Assembly (NCBI GenBank): GCA_963836405.1
Contig: CAWIJL010000018.1
Location: 186,001-250,000, forward strand
Length of the DNA stretch: 64,000 bases
Reading direction: 5' to 3'
Source of the DNA: CAWIJJ01 sp963836405
GTDB taxonomy: Bacteria > Acidobacteriota > Terriglobia > Bryobacterales > Bryobacteraceae
Shown here one piece after another: positions 28,873 through 37,131 of this stretch. Numbering within the stretch: position 1 is the first letter of the stretch; each line of letters starts with the position of its first letter. Below the pieces are notes generated by a model. That model made no database searches and was not told the DNA's origin. It saw nothing but the letters and a program-made list of their open reading frames with translations. A program made the position numbers and the translations under genes.

Positions 28873-29523
28873 ATGAATCGAAGATCCGCGTTATTGATGG
28901 GCATTGCGGGCGCCGGCCTGCTCCGCGCCCAGCGCCGCGGCGGCGGCATGCGCATGCAGGATTCCGCAATGCCGCTACCCTCTGACGAAGCCGAAAAGAA
29001 AATCCTCGGCGTGCTCTCCGAAGCTGCCCGCGCGGGAGACGTCTACCTGGAAGTTCCCAACAGCGACGGCCGCATGCTGCGCCTGCTGGCCGAGGCCGTG
29101 AATGCCCAATCCGTGGTCGAGGTCGGCACCTCCACCGGATACTCCGGCCTGTGGCTGCTGCTCGCCCTGCAAAGCACCGGAGGCCGTTTGACCACCTTCG
29201 AAATCGACCACGGACGCGCCACCGAAGCGCGCCGCCATTTCATCCAGGCCGGCGTAGACGGCCAGGTGACCCTCATTGAGGGCGACGCCCACGAGAATGT
29301 CAAGCGGCTCAAAGACCCCATCGATGTGGCATTTATCGACGCCGACAAGGACGGGTATCCCGACTACCTGGCGCGTCTCGCCCCGCTGGTTCGTCCCGGA
29401 GGTCTCATCCTGGCGCACAACTTCGACCAGGCAGCCGCCTACGGGCGGGCCGTCACCGCCGACCCCGCACTCGAAACCCTCGTGCCGGCCGGATCCCTCG
29501 CCATCACGCTGAAGAAAAGGTGA
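28873..29523 (+). CDS. Exported O-methyltransferase (caffeoyl-CoA type)
   Basis: A 216-residue class I SAM methyltransferase of the O-methyltransferase-3 group. The SAM loop is 'VVEVGTSTGYSGLWLLLAL', and the metal/substrate motif is 'VAFIDADKDGYPDYL'. An N-terminal 'NRRSALLMGIAGAGLLRAQ' looks like a twin-arginine or Sec signal, odd for a SAM enzyme because SAM is cytoplasmic. CAGGAG six bases before the ATG fixes this start. It converges on the small ABM-like gene. Confidence 0.82.
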   Translation: MNRRSALLMGIAGAGLLRAQRRGGGMRMQDSAMPLPSDEAEKKILGVLSEAARAGDVYLEVPNSDGRMLRLLAEAVNAQSVVEVGTSTGYSGLWLLLALQSTGGRLTTFEIDHGRATEARRHFIQAGVDGQVTLIEGDAHENVKRLKDPIDVAFIDADKDGYPDYLARLAPLVRPGGLILAHNFDQAAAYGRAVTADPALETLVPAGSLAITLKKR

Positions 29524-29553
29524 CCGGCAATCGCCGCGTCCCGGAGCCGGTCA
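29521..29553. repeat. 8-bp inverted repeat containing two stop codons
   Basis: TGACCGGC and GCCGGTCA are perfect complements with an 18-base gap. The left arm contains the TGA of the methyltransferase gene, and the right arm contains the stop of the convergent gene. Without a T-run it may be a Rho-type or bidirectional transcription barrier. It could also be chance. Confidence 0.35.
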
Positions 29554-29835
29554 CATGATGCGCAACAGTTCCCGGCTCCCGCTGACCCAGAGGTCCGTGT
29601 AGCCCTTCATCTTTTCGCGGATCTGCGGGTCCGAGGTGTACCTCCGAAACGTTTCCTCGAACCCCGCCGCCGATTCCACTTCGTATTCCATGACCACGCG
29701 GTTGAACTCGCCGGTCACGTCCGTCAAAACGCGAAAATTCGTCAGATTTCCCGCCGTGGCCATCTCCTTCAATTGAGCTGCCAGCTTGCTCGCCTGACCC
29801 GGCTTCGCAACGAAACTGTTCCGTACCACGATCAT
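29551..29835 (-). CDS. ABM/NIPSNAP-like dimeric alpha-beta barrel protein
   Basis: A 94-residue protein starting 'MIVVRNSFVAKPGQASKLAAQLKEM', typical of small dimeric ferredoxin-fold (ABM, NIPSNAP-like) proteins. The family includes monooxygenases and stress proteins, but no function can be assigned. The start at 29835 has GGAGGGG about 10 bases upstream; the frame runs 13 codons further. Confidence 0.65.
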   Translation of the reverse strand: MIVVRNSFVAKPGQASKLAAQLKEMATAGNLTNFRVLTDVTGEFNRVVMEYEVESAAGFEETFRRYTSDPQIREKMKGYTDLWVSGSRELLRIM

Positions 29836-29888
29836 TCGCTTGATTCCCCTCCGGGCACGAATCCTATCACGCAAACACGCGCTTTGTA

Positions 29889-29926
29889 GTAGAATAAATA
29901 TTCATCGGTACGAATAATCATCCAGA
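29889..29926. promoter_or_regulatory. Tandem ARG-box-like sites before argC
   Basis: Two 18-base sites fit the ArgR box pattern TnTGAATwwwwATTCAnw. The first (29889-29906) has the intact core GAATAAATATTCA, and the second (29909-29926) contains GAATAATCATCCA. They are 2 bases apart, the spacing seen in some known tandem ARG boxes. They end at the argC ATG, so bound ArgR would block transcription. No argR gene lies in the window. Confidence 0.55.
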
Positions 29927-30931
29927 ATGGCGAAATCACACAAAGTCGGCATCGCGGGGCACTCCGGTTACAGCGGCGCGGAACTGGTCCGGCTCCTGGC
30001 GCGCCACCCGTCGGTCGAAACCGTGTTGCTCGACCACCGCGAGATGCCTTCCGCCGGTAGCCTGCGGCGTTCCCCGGGTCCCGCCCGAATCGTGTGCACT
30101 CCGGAAGCGGTCCAGGCGGCGCGGCTCGACCTCGTCTTCCTGGCGACGGCGCCGGACGTTTCCATGGAACTTGCACCAGGCATGCTGGCCGCCGGAGCGC
30201 GCGTCGTCGATCTCAGCGGCGCCTTCCGTCTGCGCACCCCCGAAAACTACACCACCTGGTACAAAGAGACCCATACCCAGCCCAAGCTGCTTGCCACAGC
30301 CGTCTACGGCCTGCCGGAATTCTGCCGCGCTTCCATACCCGCCGCGCGCCTGCTGTCCAACCCCGGCTGCTACCCGACCGCCGCCAACCTCGCGCTTCGC
30401 CCCCTGCTGGAAGCGGGTGCCATCGACCGCTCCGCCGGCATCGTCTGCGATGCCAAAAGTGGCGTCAGCGGCGCCGGCCGCAAGCCCAGCCTCAAGACGA
30501 GCTTCTGCGAAGTCACCGAGAACTTCTCCGCCTATTCCGTCCTGACGCATCGCCACGTTGCCGAGGTGCTCCTCACCTCCGGCCTTGAAGAGCGGGAATT
30601 CAGCTTCACCGCCCAGCTCCTGCCGCTCGACCGCGGCATCCTCGAAACCATCTACTTCCGCACCAATGCTTCGGCGGACGACCTGCTCGCCATCTACGAC
30701 GCCCGCTATGCCGCCGAGCCTTTCATCCGCCTCTACAATCCCGGGAACATGCCCGACCTGCGCGCGGTTGCGCGGACGAACTTCTGCGACATCGGGCTGA
30801 CCGTGGACTCGCGCACCGGCCGCGCCGTGGTGGTGGCGGCGATCGACAATCTCGTGAAGGGCGCCGCCGGACAGGCGATTCAGAACATGAACCTGATGCT
30901 CGGCTTCCCGGAAACCGAGGCGCTGCTGTGA
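29927..30931 (+). CDS. argC: N-acetyl-gamma-glutamyl-phosphate reductase
   Basis: A 334-residue ArgC. The NADP-binding 'VGIAGHSGYSGAELVRLLARHP' starts the protein, and the catalytic Cys148 lies in 'LLSNPGCYPTAANLAL'. It reduces N-acetylglutamyl phosphate to the semialdehyde in arginine synthesis. It heads argC-argB-argA-type GNAT; its TGA overlaps the GTG of argB by four bases. Expression is probably controlled by ArgR through the sites just upstream. Confidence 0.96.
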   Translation: MAKSHKVGIAGHSGYSGAELVRLLARHPSVETVLLDHREMPSAGSLRRSPGPARIVCTPEAVQAARLDLVFLATAPDVSMELAPGMLAAGARVVDLSGAFRLRTPENYTTWYKETHTQPKLLATAVYGLPEFCRASIPAARLLSNPGCYPTAANLALRPLLEAGAIDRSAGIVCDAKSGVSGAGRKPSLKTSFCEVTENFSAYSVLTHRHVAEVLLTSGLEEREFSFTAQLLPLDRGILETIYFRTNASADDLLAIYDARYAAEPFIRLYNPGNMPDLRAVARTNFCDIGLTVDSRTGRAVVVAAIDNLVKGAAGQAIQNMNLMLGFPETEALL

Positions 30932-31717
30932 GGATCCTGGTCAAACTCGGCGGTACGCTGCTCGATGCGCCCGAGTCCCGCCGGGCCCTGGCTGAGCAGA
31001 TCGTCGCCGCATCGGCCGCCGGCGCGCAGGTGGTGGTGGTCCACGGAGGCGGCAGGCAGATGACCCGCTACCTCGCCGATCGCGGGATCGAGAGCCGCTT
31101 CGTCAACGGATTGCGCGTCACCGGCCCGGAAACCCTCGATGCCGTGCTGAAGGTGTTTGCGGGAACCGTGAATCACGAACTGATAGCGGCGCTCAACCGT
31201 GCCGGCGCCAAGGCCGTCGGGCTCACCGGCATCGACGCGCTGCTGGTGGAGGCCGAACAGATGGACCCGGCGCTGGGCGCGGTGGGACGTGTGACCCGCG
31301 CTAATCCGGAACTGCTGCGGCTGCTGGCCGGGGCGCGGGTATCTCCCCGTGGTCGCGTGCGTAGCCGGCGGCACGGGTGGCGAAATCTTCAACGTCAACG
31401 CCGACCAGATGGCGGTCGCCTGCGCCGGCGCCTTCGAGGCCGGCCGTCTCGTGTTCCTTACCGACGTTCCCGGCGTTCTCGATGCGTCCGGCCAGGTCCG
31501 GCCGGTTCTCACGGCTGCCCAAAGCGAGGTTCTGATCGCGGACCGAGTCGCCACCGGAGGCATGCAGGCCAAGTTGAACGCGGCCCTGGCCGCGCTTCGC
31601 GCCGGGGTAGGGGAAGTTGTCATCGCGCCCGGTGCTTCGCCGCGTGTGCTCGACCGCCTGCTGGCGGGAGAATCCGCCGGTACGCGCATGATTCTCGGCC
31701 AGGAGGTTTCCGCATGA
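30928..31717 (+). pseudogene. argB: Acetylglutamate kinase, one frameshift
   Basis: An ArgB of about 262 residues split near 31332-31338. Frame one gives 'MRILVKLGGTLLDAPESR' through 'RVTRANPELLRLLAGA'; after one extra base the second frame continues 'GYLPVVACVAGGTGGEIFNVNADQMA' to 'TRMILGQEVSA'. The joined protein has the kinase G-loop, 'VVHGGGRQM' and the 'NADQMA' nucleotide site. It phosphorylates N-acetylglutamate. Everything besides the single base is intact, so a sequencing insertion is likely. The GTG start overlaps argC and the stop overlaps the next ATG. Confidence 0.88.
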
Positions 31718-32326
31718 TCAGTGGTTTGCGCGCAGACGCTTTCGTTGAATCGCCGCACGCCGGCCTGGGGTTCACCGTCCGCAAGGCCGTCATGCACGAC
31801 ATTCCGCCCATCCTGCAACTGATCAACGGTTATGCGGCACGGGGCATCATGCTGTCCCGCACAGAGTTCGAGATGTCCGAGGCCATTCGCGATTTCTCCG
31901 TTATCACGCGCGGCCCGGACCTGCTCGGTTGCGGCGCCCTCCACTTCTACAGCCCCACGATGGGGGAGATCCGCTCGCTCGCCGTCGATGAGCAGGCCAA
32001 GACCCACGGCGTGGGCCGCCGCATCGTGGAGGCCCTGGTGCGCGAGGCCGTCCAATACGAGTTGGACGCCGTGTTTGCTTTCACTTACGTGGACGAGTTT
32101 TTCCGCAAGGTTGGCTTCCAGTACCGTCGAACGTGGCGTGCTCCCCCTCAAAGCCTGGAAGGACTGCGTGCGCTGCCCCAAATTTCAGGCTTGCGACGAA
32201 ATCGCCGTCCTGCGCATTCTCCGTCCCGAGCGCTGGGACGAGGCGCAACCGGACCAATGGGTCCGTTCCTCCGCATCGCCCGACGACCAGTTCATCCAGA
32301 TCCCGGTTCCGCGCCGGCAGACTTAG
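31714..32326 (+). pseudogene. GNAT-type N-acetylglutamate synthase, one frameshift
   Basis: A GNAT acetyltransferase of about 203 residues. Frame one runs 'VRKAVMHDIPPILQLINGYAARGIML' to 'EFFRKVGFQ', including the acetyl-CoA loop 'DEQAKTHGVGRRIV'. After an extra base near 32121-32126 the text continues in another frame as 'VERGVLPLKAWKDCVRCPKFQACDEIA' to 'IPVPRRQT'. The 'CVRCPKFQACDE' segment is typical of stand-alone arginine-pathway acetyltransferases. Its position in an ATGA overlap with argB supports the first step of arginine synthesis. Confidence 0.8.
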
Positions 32327-32415
32327 GGGCATACCCCCAAAGTAGGGTTTTCCAGCACCCCGCAAAAGACCGTGGAAATAATAGGCAGGCCCAGTTTTTC
32401 CGGGTGTAGACTACC

Positions 32416-32440
32416 ATTTAAGGACAAAATAACCTTAAAT
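32416..32440. promoter_or_regulatory. Perfect 25-bp palindromic site
   Basis: ATTTAAGG and CCTTAAAT form a perfect 8-bp inverted repeat with a 9-base AT-rich spacer (32424-32432). It lies 30 bases before the molybdopterin-binding gene in a 143-base gap that otherwise looks like ordinary leader sequence. It could be a regulator-binding site; no matching regulator is nearby. Confidence 0.45.
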
Positions 32441-32469
32441 CACAGACGGAAAGTTGGTCCGAGGCTGCC

Positions 32470-33441
32470 ATGAGAGCGCAAACGGTTGACGTGAAATCCT
32501 CAACTGGACGAGTACTTTGCTGTACGGTGTTCCGGCCGGGTGGGAAGAAGCTGCTGGCGAAAGGCCATGTCATCAGCGATGAAGATGTTCGCGTGCTGGA
32601 ATCCGAAGGCATGGAGACCATCTGGGTCACCGAACTGGAGGACGGCGAGGTCGGAGAAGATGACGCGGTTTGTCAGGTTGCCAGCGAGATGGGCTGCGGA
32701 AGTTTCGAAATCCGGCTCGCGGCCGGTGGCCGGGCCAATCTCGTCGCCACCGAAAACTGCTGCGTGCTGGTAGATGACGAACTGCTCAAGCAGATCAACT
32801 GCACCGCCAGCGTCGTCATCGCCACCTCCCTGAATTTCAGCTACGCCGTCGCCGGCCAGCGCATCGCCACCGTCAAGAGCGCTCCGTTCGCAGTCGCCAA
32901 GGACCAACTCGAAGCCGTCATCAATATCATTAAAGAGCGCGGCCCGATCCTTCAGGCGCGCCCCGTGCGCACCCCGAGTGTTGGAGTTCTCTACACCGAC
33001 CCGATCAGCGGCGAGCGCGCCCGGCAGTTGTTCGAGAACATCATGCGCCAGCGCCTGGAACGCTTCGGCGTGAACGCGAATTTTGTCCTCGCCTGCACGG
33101 AAGACGAGAATTCCGTTTCGCGCTGCTTACAACATCTGCTGAGATCCAAGCCGTGCGTGATTCTGGTGGCTTCCACCACGGCGCCTGCCGGTCCGGAAGA
33201 TGTGATCGGCCAGGCTATGCTGCGCGTCGGCGGGCAGGTCGAGCGTTTCCTCGCCCCCGTCGAGCCCGGCAACCTTCTGCTCATGTCCTACAAGGACGAA
33301 GTGCCGATTGTGTCCGCTCCCGGCTGTTTTCGCTCGGCCAAGCCGAACGTCGTGGACCTGGTGCTTCCGCCGCTGCTCGCAAGCTATCACGTGACCGGCT
33401 GGGAAGTGGCTTGCCTCGGGCATGGAGGTCTCCTGGCGTAA
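32470..33441 (+). CDS. Molybdopterin-binding (MoeA/MogA-like) domain protein
   Basis: A 323-residue protein. The C-terminal half (about 165-310) is a MoCF-biosynthesis fold ('TPSVGVLYTDPISGERARQLFENIM', 'KPCVILVASTTAPAGPEDVIGQAM', 'VPIVSAPGCFRSAKPNVVDLVLPPLLA'). The N-terminal half has no clear assignment; it begins with an oxidoreductase-regulator-like segment ('RVLCCTVFRPGGKKLLAKGHVIS'). It may help insert or sense the molybdenum cofactor. A perfect palindrome lies 30 bases upstream and two hairpins follow the stop. Confidence 0.8.
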   Translation: MRAQTVDVKSSTGRVLCCTVFRPGGKKLLAKGHVISDEDVRVLESEGMETIWVTELEDGEVGEDDAVCQVASEMGCGSFEIRLAAGGRANLVATENCCVLVDDELLKQINCTASVVIATSLNFSYAVAGQRIATVKSAPFAVAKDQLEAVINIIKERGPILQARPVRTPSVGVLYTDPISGERARQLFENIMRQRLERFGVNANFVLACTEDENSVSRCLQHLLRSKPCVILVASTTAPAGPEDVIGQAMLRVGGQVERFLAPVEPGNLLLMSYKDEVPIVSAPGCFRSAKPNVVDLVLPPLLASYHVTGWEVACLGHGGLLA

Positions 33442-33464
33442 GTAGCATTCGAGTCTCCTCCACC

Positions 33465-33497
33465 CTTGTAATCTGACACCTCCGAGCAGATTACAAG
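33465..33497. repeat. 11-bp perfect hairpin before the terminator
   Basis: CTTGTAATCTG pairs perfectly with CAGATTACAAG across an 11-base loop containing CCTCC. It lies between the stop of the molybdopterin gene and the Rho-independent terminator, 10 bases upstream of the latter. It may protect the mRNA 3' end or act as an attenuating structure. Confidence 0.5.
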
Positions 33498-33507
33498 TGC
33501 GCACTCA

Positions 33508-33539
33508 CCGGGCGCTTCCAAAGGAACGCCCGGTTTTTT
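33508..33539 (+). terminator. Rho-independent terminator of the molybdopterin gene
   Basis: CCGGGCG pairs with CGCCCGG, with an inner TTCC/GGAA extension and an AAA loop, followed by six Ts. It ends plus-strand transcription after the molybdopterin-binding gene. Its T-run touches the last codon of the convergent HAD gene. Confidence 0.88.
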
Positions 33540-34148
33540 ATTCCCAGCCGATCCCCCGCTCCCGCATCTCCCGCTCGATCTGCGCGGCCGACTCGAACTG
33601 CACTGAATCGATCCCCAAAGCCTTCGCAGCCGTCCACGAACTCCGGGATGTCGTCGGTGTAAAAGCACTCCCCGGGCCTGCATCCGGCCTTCTCGAGAGC
33701 CACCTGGTAGATCCGCGGATCGGGCTTCGCCGCCCCCACCTCGTGCGACAGCACCAGGTCGTGAAAATGGCGCAGCAGCGGGTAACTGCGCTGGATCATT
33801 TCGAAATGAATGGCGTTGGTGTTGGAAACCAGCACCAGGCGGTAGCGGCGCGCCAGGCCTTCCAGCATGCTTTCCGGCACCAGCGTCCCGGTGAAAATGC
33901 AGCTCCAGATTTCGCAGAACTGGTCGTAGTCCGCGCGCAGGTCGATCAGCCGGCAGAACTGGTCCACGAAATCGCGGGGCTCGATCTGCCCCGTCTCCAG
34001 TTGCAATACCCAGCCCGGTAGGTGCCAGCCGCTTCCGGATTTCCGCCGTTTCATAAGGGCAAAGCGCTTCCATCGCCCGGTAGCCCCGGGCAAAGTCAAA
34101 ATGCACGAGCACTTTGCCCAGGTCGAAAAGAATCGCTTGATAAGCCAC
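33538..34148 (-). pseudogene. HAD-superfamily phosphatase, two frameshifts
   Basis: A HAD hydrolase of about 203 residues readable across three frames. It starts at a GTG (34148) after AGAAGGAAC with 'VAYQAILFDLGKVLVHFDFARGYRAM', where the DxG motif is the degenerate 'FDLGKVLVHFD'. It shifts near 34015 to 'LETGQIEPRDFVDQFCRLIDL' through 'LVLVSNTNAIHFEMI', 'HEVGAAKPDPRIYQVAL' and 'ECFYTDDIPEFVD'. It shifts again near 33620 to 'GIDSVQFESAAQIEREMRER' and ends 'GIGWE'. The catalytic Thr/Ser, Lys and Asp motifs are all present. Substrate is unknown. Confidence 0.8.
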
Positions 34149-34283
34149 GTTCCTTCTACGATAACCTGTCCCGTTTCCGCACCGCCGATGTTCAAAATCG
34201 GACATTCCGGACCCGCTTGCCCCGTACTCGCGCCTCTTTTCAGCCACCTGTGGTGGCATTCCGGTTGCGCCAGCGAGGCTGCC

Positions 34284-36197
34284 ATGAGACTGCTGCTGCT
34301 GTTCTGCCTCGCCGGCGCGCTGTGCGCCCAAGATATCACCCGCACCCCGGACGTCCGGGGCTACCAGGGAGAAGGCATGGTGTCGCGCGCTATCTGGAAA
34401 TACCTGCCGCGCGACATGCCCCACACCCAGTTCTATAATTCCAACCGGCTGGAATCGCTAATGCGTGCGGGGAACATCTATCTTTCCCTCAGGACGCCAT
34501 CGCCCTGGCGCTCGAAAACAATCTCGACATCGAATACCACCGTTACGACCGCAAACAGGCCGAGACCGACCAGTTACGCGCCAGCGCCGGCCAGTTGCTG
34601 CGCTTCACCAGCAACCCCGCGCGCGCCGGCTTTAACTCCGCAGCCAGCGGCGTACTGGCGGACTGGGCGCGCTCGGCGGCAGCGGCGGCGGCGGCGCGGG
34701 CGGAAACAGCAGCATTCTCAGCGGATTCAACATTCAGGGCGGTCGGCACGCGGCATCCCCGACCTGGAGACGTACGCCTTCGCCAGCTGGCGGCCGCCCA
34801 CAACACCCGCATCCTCACCAGCGACACCGCCACCGGCACCAACTACATCGTGAGCAGCGCGCACAGCGCCAACTACGGCATCCGCAAGCTCTTCCTCACC
34901 GGCACCACGTTCAACTCGACATGGCCAGCAGAGCCTGTTTCAGAACGCGCCCGCCAACCAGTACAACCCCGTCGCTCAACGGCAACCTCGATCTCAACAT
35001 CAGCCAGAACCTGTTGCGCGGCTTCGGCCTCGGCCTCAACCGCCGCGCCATCATGCAGGCCAAGAACAACCTCAAGGTCGCCGATCTCAATTTCAAACAG
35101 CAGGTCATCGCCACCGTCAAGAACATCATCGACCTCTACTGGGATTTCGTCAGCCTCGGCGACAACGTCCGCTTCAAGGAGCGATCGCTCGAAATCACCA
35201 GAAGATGTATGAGCGATAACCGAAAGCGCGCGGCCATCGGAGCAATGGCCCCCATCGACATCATCCAGGCGGAAGCCGGCGTCCAGACCGCCGAACTCGA
35301 CCTCCGCCAGGCGCGCACCCAGGTGCCCAGCAGGAACTGATCCTGAAAAGCGCCCTTACCCGCACGGGCGTGGACAGCATCGAGCTGATGGATGCCCACA
35401 TCATCCCCACCGACGCCATCCAGGTCCCCGACGTGGAGGCCATCCAGCCCATTCAGGACCTGGTTTCGAGGCCCTTTCGGGCCGTCCCGAACTTCAGGAA
35501 GGCGCCATCAGCATGGAAAACAACCGCCTCTCCGCCGCCGGCGTCAAAAGCGCCATGCTGCCCAGCGTGAATGTCAACGCCGATTTCCAGAATTCCGGCA
35601 CTGGCCGGCCGGTCAACACCCTGCCTATTCCCGATTCTTGCCAGACGGCACCCCCTGGTGGTGCGCGGCAAGCCGAACTCGGTGTTCCTCGGCAACTGGG
35701 GCACCATCTGGAGCCAGGTGTCTCCCGCCAGTTCCCCAGATATTCCATCAGCTTCAGCTCAACATTCCGCTTTCCAACACCGCCGCGCGCGCCGACATGA
35801 TCAAGAACCAGCTCGACTACCGCCAGGCCGAAATCAACCAGCGGCAGGCGGAAAACCGCGTCCGCATGGACGTGGTGAACGCGCGCATGGTGCTCGAACA
35901 GGCCCGCGCCGCCTATGAGACGGCCGTTAAGGCGCGCAAGCTTCAGGAGCAGACCTTCGCCGGGACCAGCGCAAGTACGAACTCGGCAAGGCGACGTTCC
36001 TGGAAGTGAACGCGATGCAGCGCGACGTGGTGACTTCCCAAGCGGCGGAGGTGCAGGCGCTGAACTCGCTGGTCAAATCGCGCAACAACATGGACCAGGT
36101 GCTGGGCCGCACCCTGGAAGTCAACCGCGTGGATCTCGGGGAGGCCTACGAGGGCCGGGTGAAGCGCGCGCCCTCGCCGCTTCCGGTGCTCCAGTAG
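34284..36197 (+). pseudogene. TolC-family outer-membrane protein, many indels
   Basis: A TolC-like efflux channel spread over all three plus frames. It has a signal peptide (MRLLLLFCLAGALCAQ), then readable blocks: 'LALENNLDIEYHRYDRKQAE', 'NYGIRKLFLTGTTFNSTW', 'NLDLNISQNLLRGFGLGLNRRAI', 'MAPIDIIQAEAGVQTAELDLRQA', 'GAISMENNRLSAAGVKSAML', 'LNIPLSNTAARADMIKNQLDY' and 'ATFLEVNAMQRDVVTSQAAEV'. At least six frame changes occur between about 34480 and 36005, the highest density in the window. The joined protein would be about 635 residues. It would export compounds with an inner-membrane pump. Confidence 0.8.
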
Positions 36198-36212
36198 ACG
36201 GCGCCGCCTGGG

Positions 36213-37112
36213 TCAGCGCGCCTCCGGCACCCGCACCATCAATCCCGGGCGCGTCACCGCCACACGGACCCGCCGCTCGGCATGCTCGGCGTTCGGCGGG
36301 TCCGCCCGGAAGCCGATCACGTAACGGCTGCGCAGGTCCCTTTCGATGCGCTCCAGCACCGTCCGGTATTCGTCGCCCGCCGGGTCGATCAGCACCCCGC
36401 CCGTTTCCCGCGCCAGCCGCAACAGGCTGTTCCGGCCCGAGCGTCCGCCGGAGGGATACTTGACCGCATAAACCACGCCGCCGGCGCGCCGCACCTCGTC
36501 CACCGCCTCATCCAGGCTCCGCGTGCTGCCGGTATCGTCTCCGTCGGAAAGAATCACCAGCGCCTTGCTCCCCGGATACCGCCGCAACTTCAGGCTGGCC
36601 GAAGCGTACACCGCGTTCCACAACGCCGTGCCGCCGCACACTGGCCGCTTGCGCACCGTAGGGCAGGGCGGCCCCAGCAGGTCGCCGCCGGGTCCGAGCA
36701 CCACGCGCCTCAGTCCATGGGGCCCGCCGATCGTTTCCGAGCGCAGCACCACGCTGCTGTTCACCGCCACCACGAACGCCCGGTCGCCCGGACGCACCAG
36801 GGCAGCCAGGAAATTCTCCACCGTGGCTTCATGACGCCGCCACAACGCGCGCTGGCTGTCGCTCGCGTCGATGACGATTCCCACCACCAAAGGGAGCTCG
36901 GCATCCGCCCACACGTTTCGGATCTCCCGCGGCGACCCATCGTCGTAGACGCGAAACTCGTCCCGGCGGAGGTCCCGCACGGCGATGCCATGCTCGTCCG
37001 TCACCACGCAGGCAACCGTGGCCATATCCACGTCGACGCGGAAGACCGGCCCATCCTGAGACCGGAGCCCCAGGCAGAATAGCGTCCCCAGGATGGCGAT
37101 TCTCCGCCGCAT
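36213..37112 (-). CDS. VWFA-related acidobacterial secreted protein
   Basis: A 299-residue protein with a signal peptide (RRRIAILGTLFCLGLRSQ) and a von Willebrand A-like domain. It matches the 'VWFA-related Acidobacterial domain' family: 'VDVDMATVACVVTDEHGIAVRDLRRDEFRVYDDG' leads into the A domain, whose metal site is the variant 'VIDASDSQ' with later 'LVILSDGDDTGS'. These proteins are secreted and of unknown function. The start at 37112 was chosen to begin the signal; an ATG at 37124 is an alternative. It is 19 bases downstream of the ABC exporter and may be co-transcribed. Confidence 0.87.
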   Translation of the reverse strand: MRRRIAILGTLFCLGLRSQDGPVFRVDVDMATVACVVTDEHGIAVRDLRRDEFRVYDDGSPREIRNVWADAELPLVVGIVIDASDSQRALWRRHEATVENFLAALVRPGDRAFVVAVNSSVVLRSETIGGPHGLRRVVLGPGGDLLGPPCPTVRKRPVCGGTALWNAVYASASLKLRRYPGSKALVILSDGDDTGSTRSLDEAVDEVRRAGGVVYAVKYPSGGRSGRNSLLRLARETGGVLIDPAGDEYRTVLERIERDLRSRYVIGFRADPPNAEHAERRVRVAVTRPGLMVRVPEAR

Positions 37113-37131
37113 CGCTTGCAGCATACACCCG

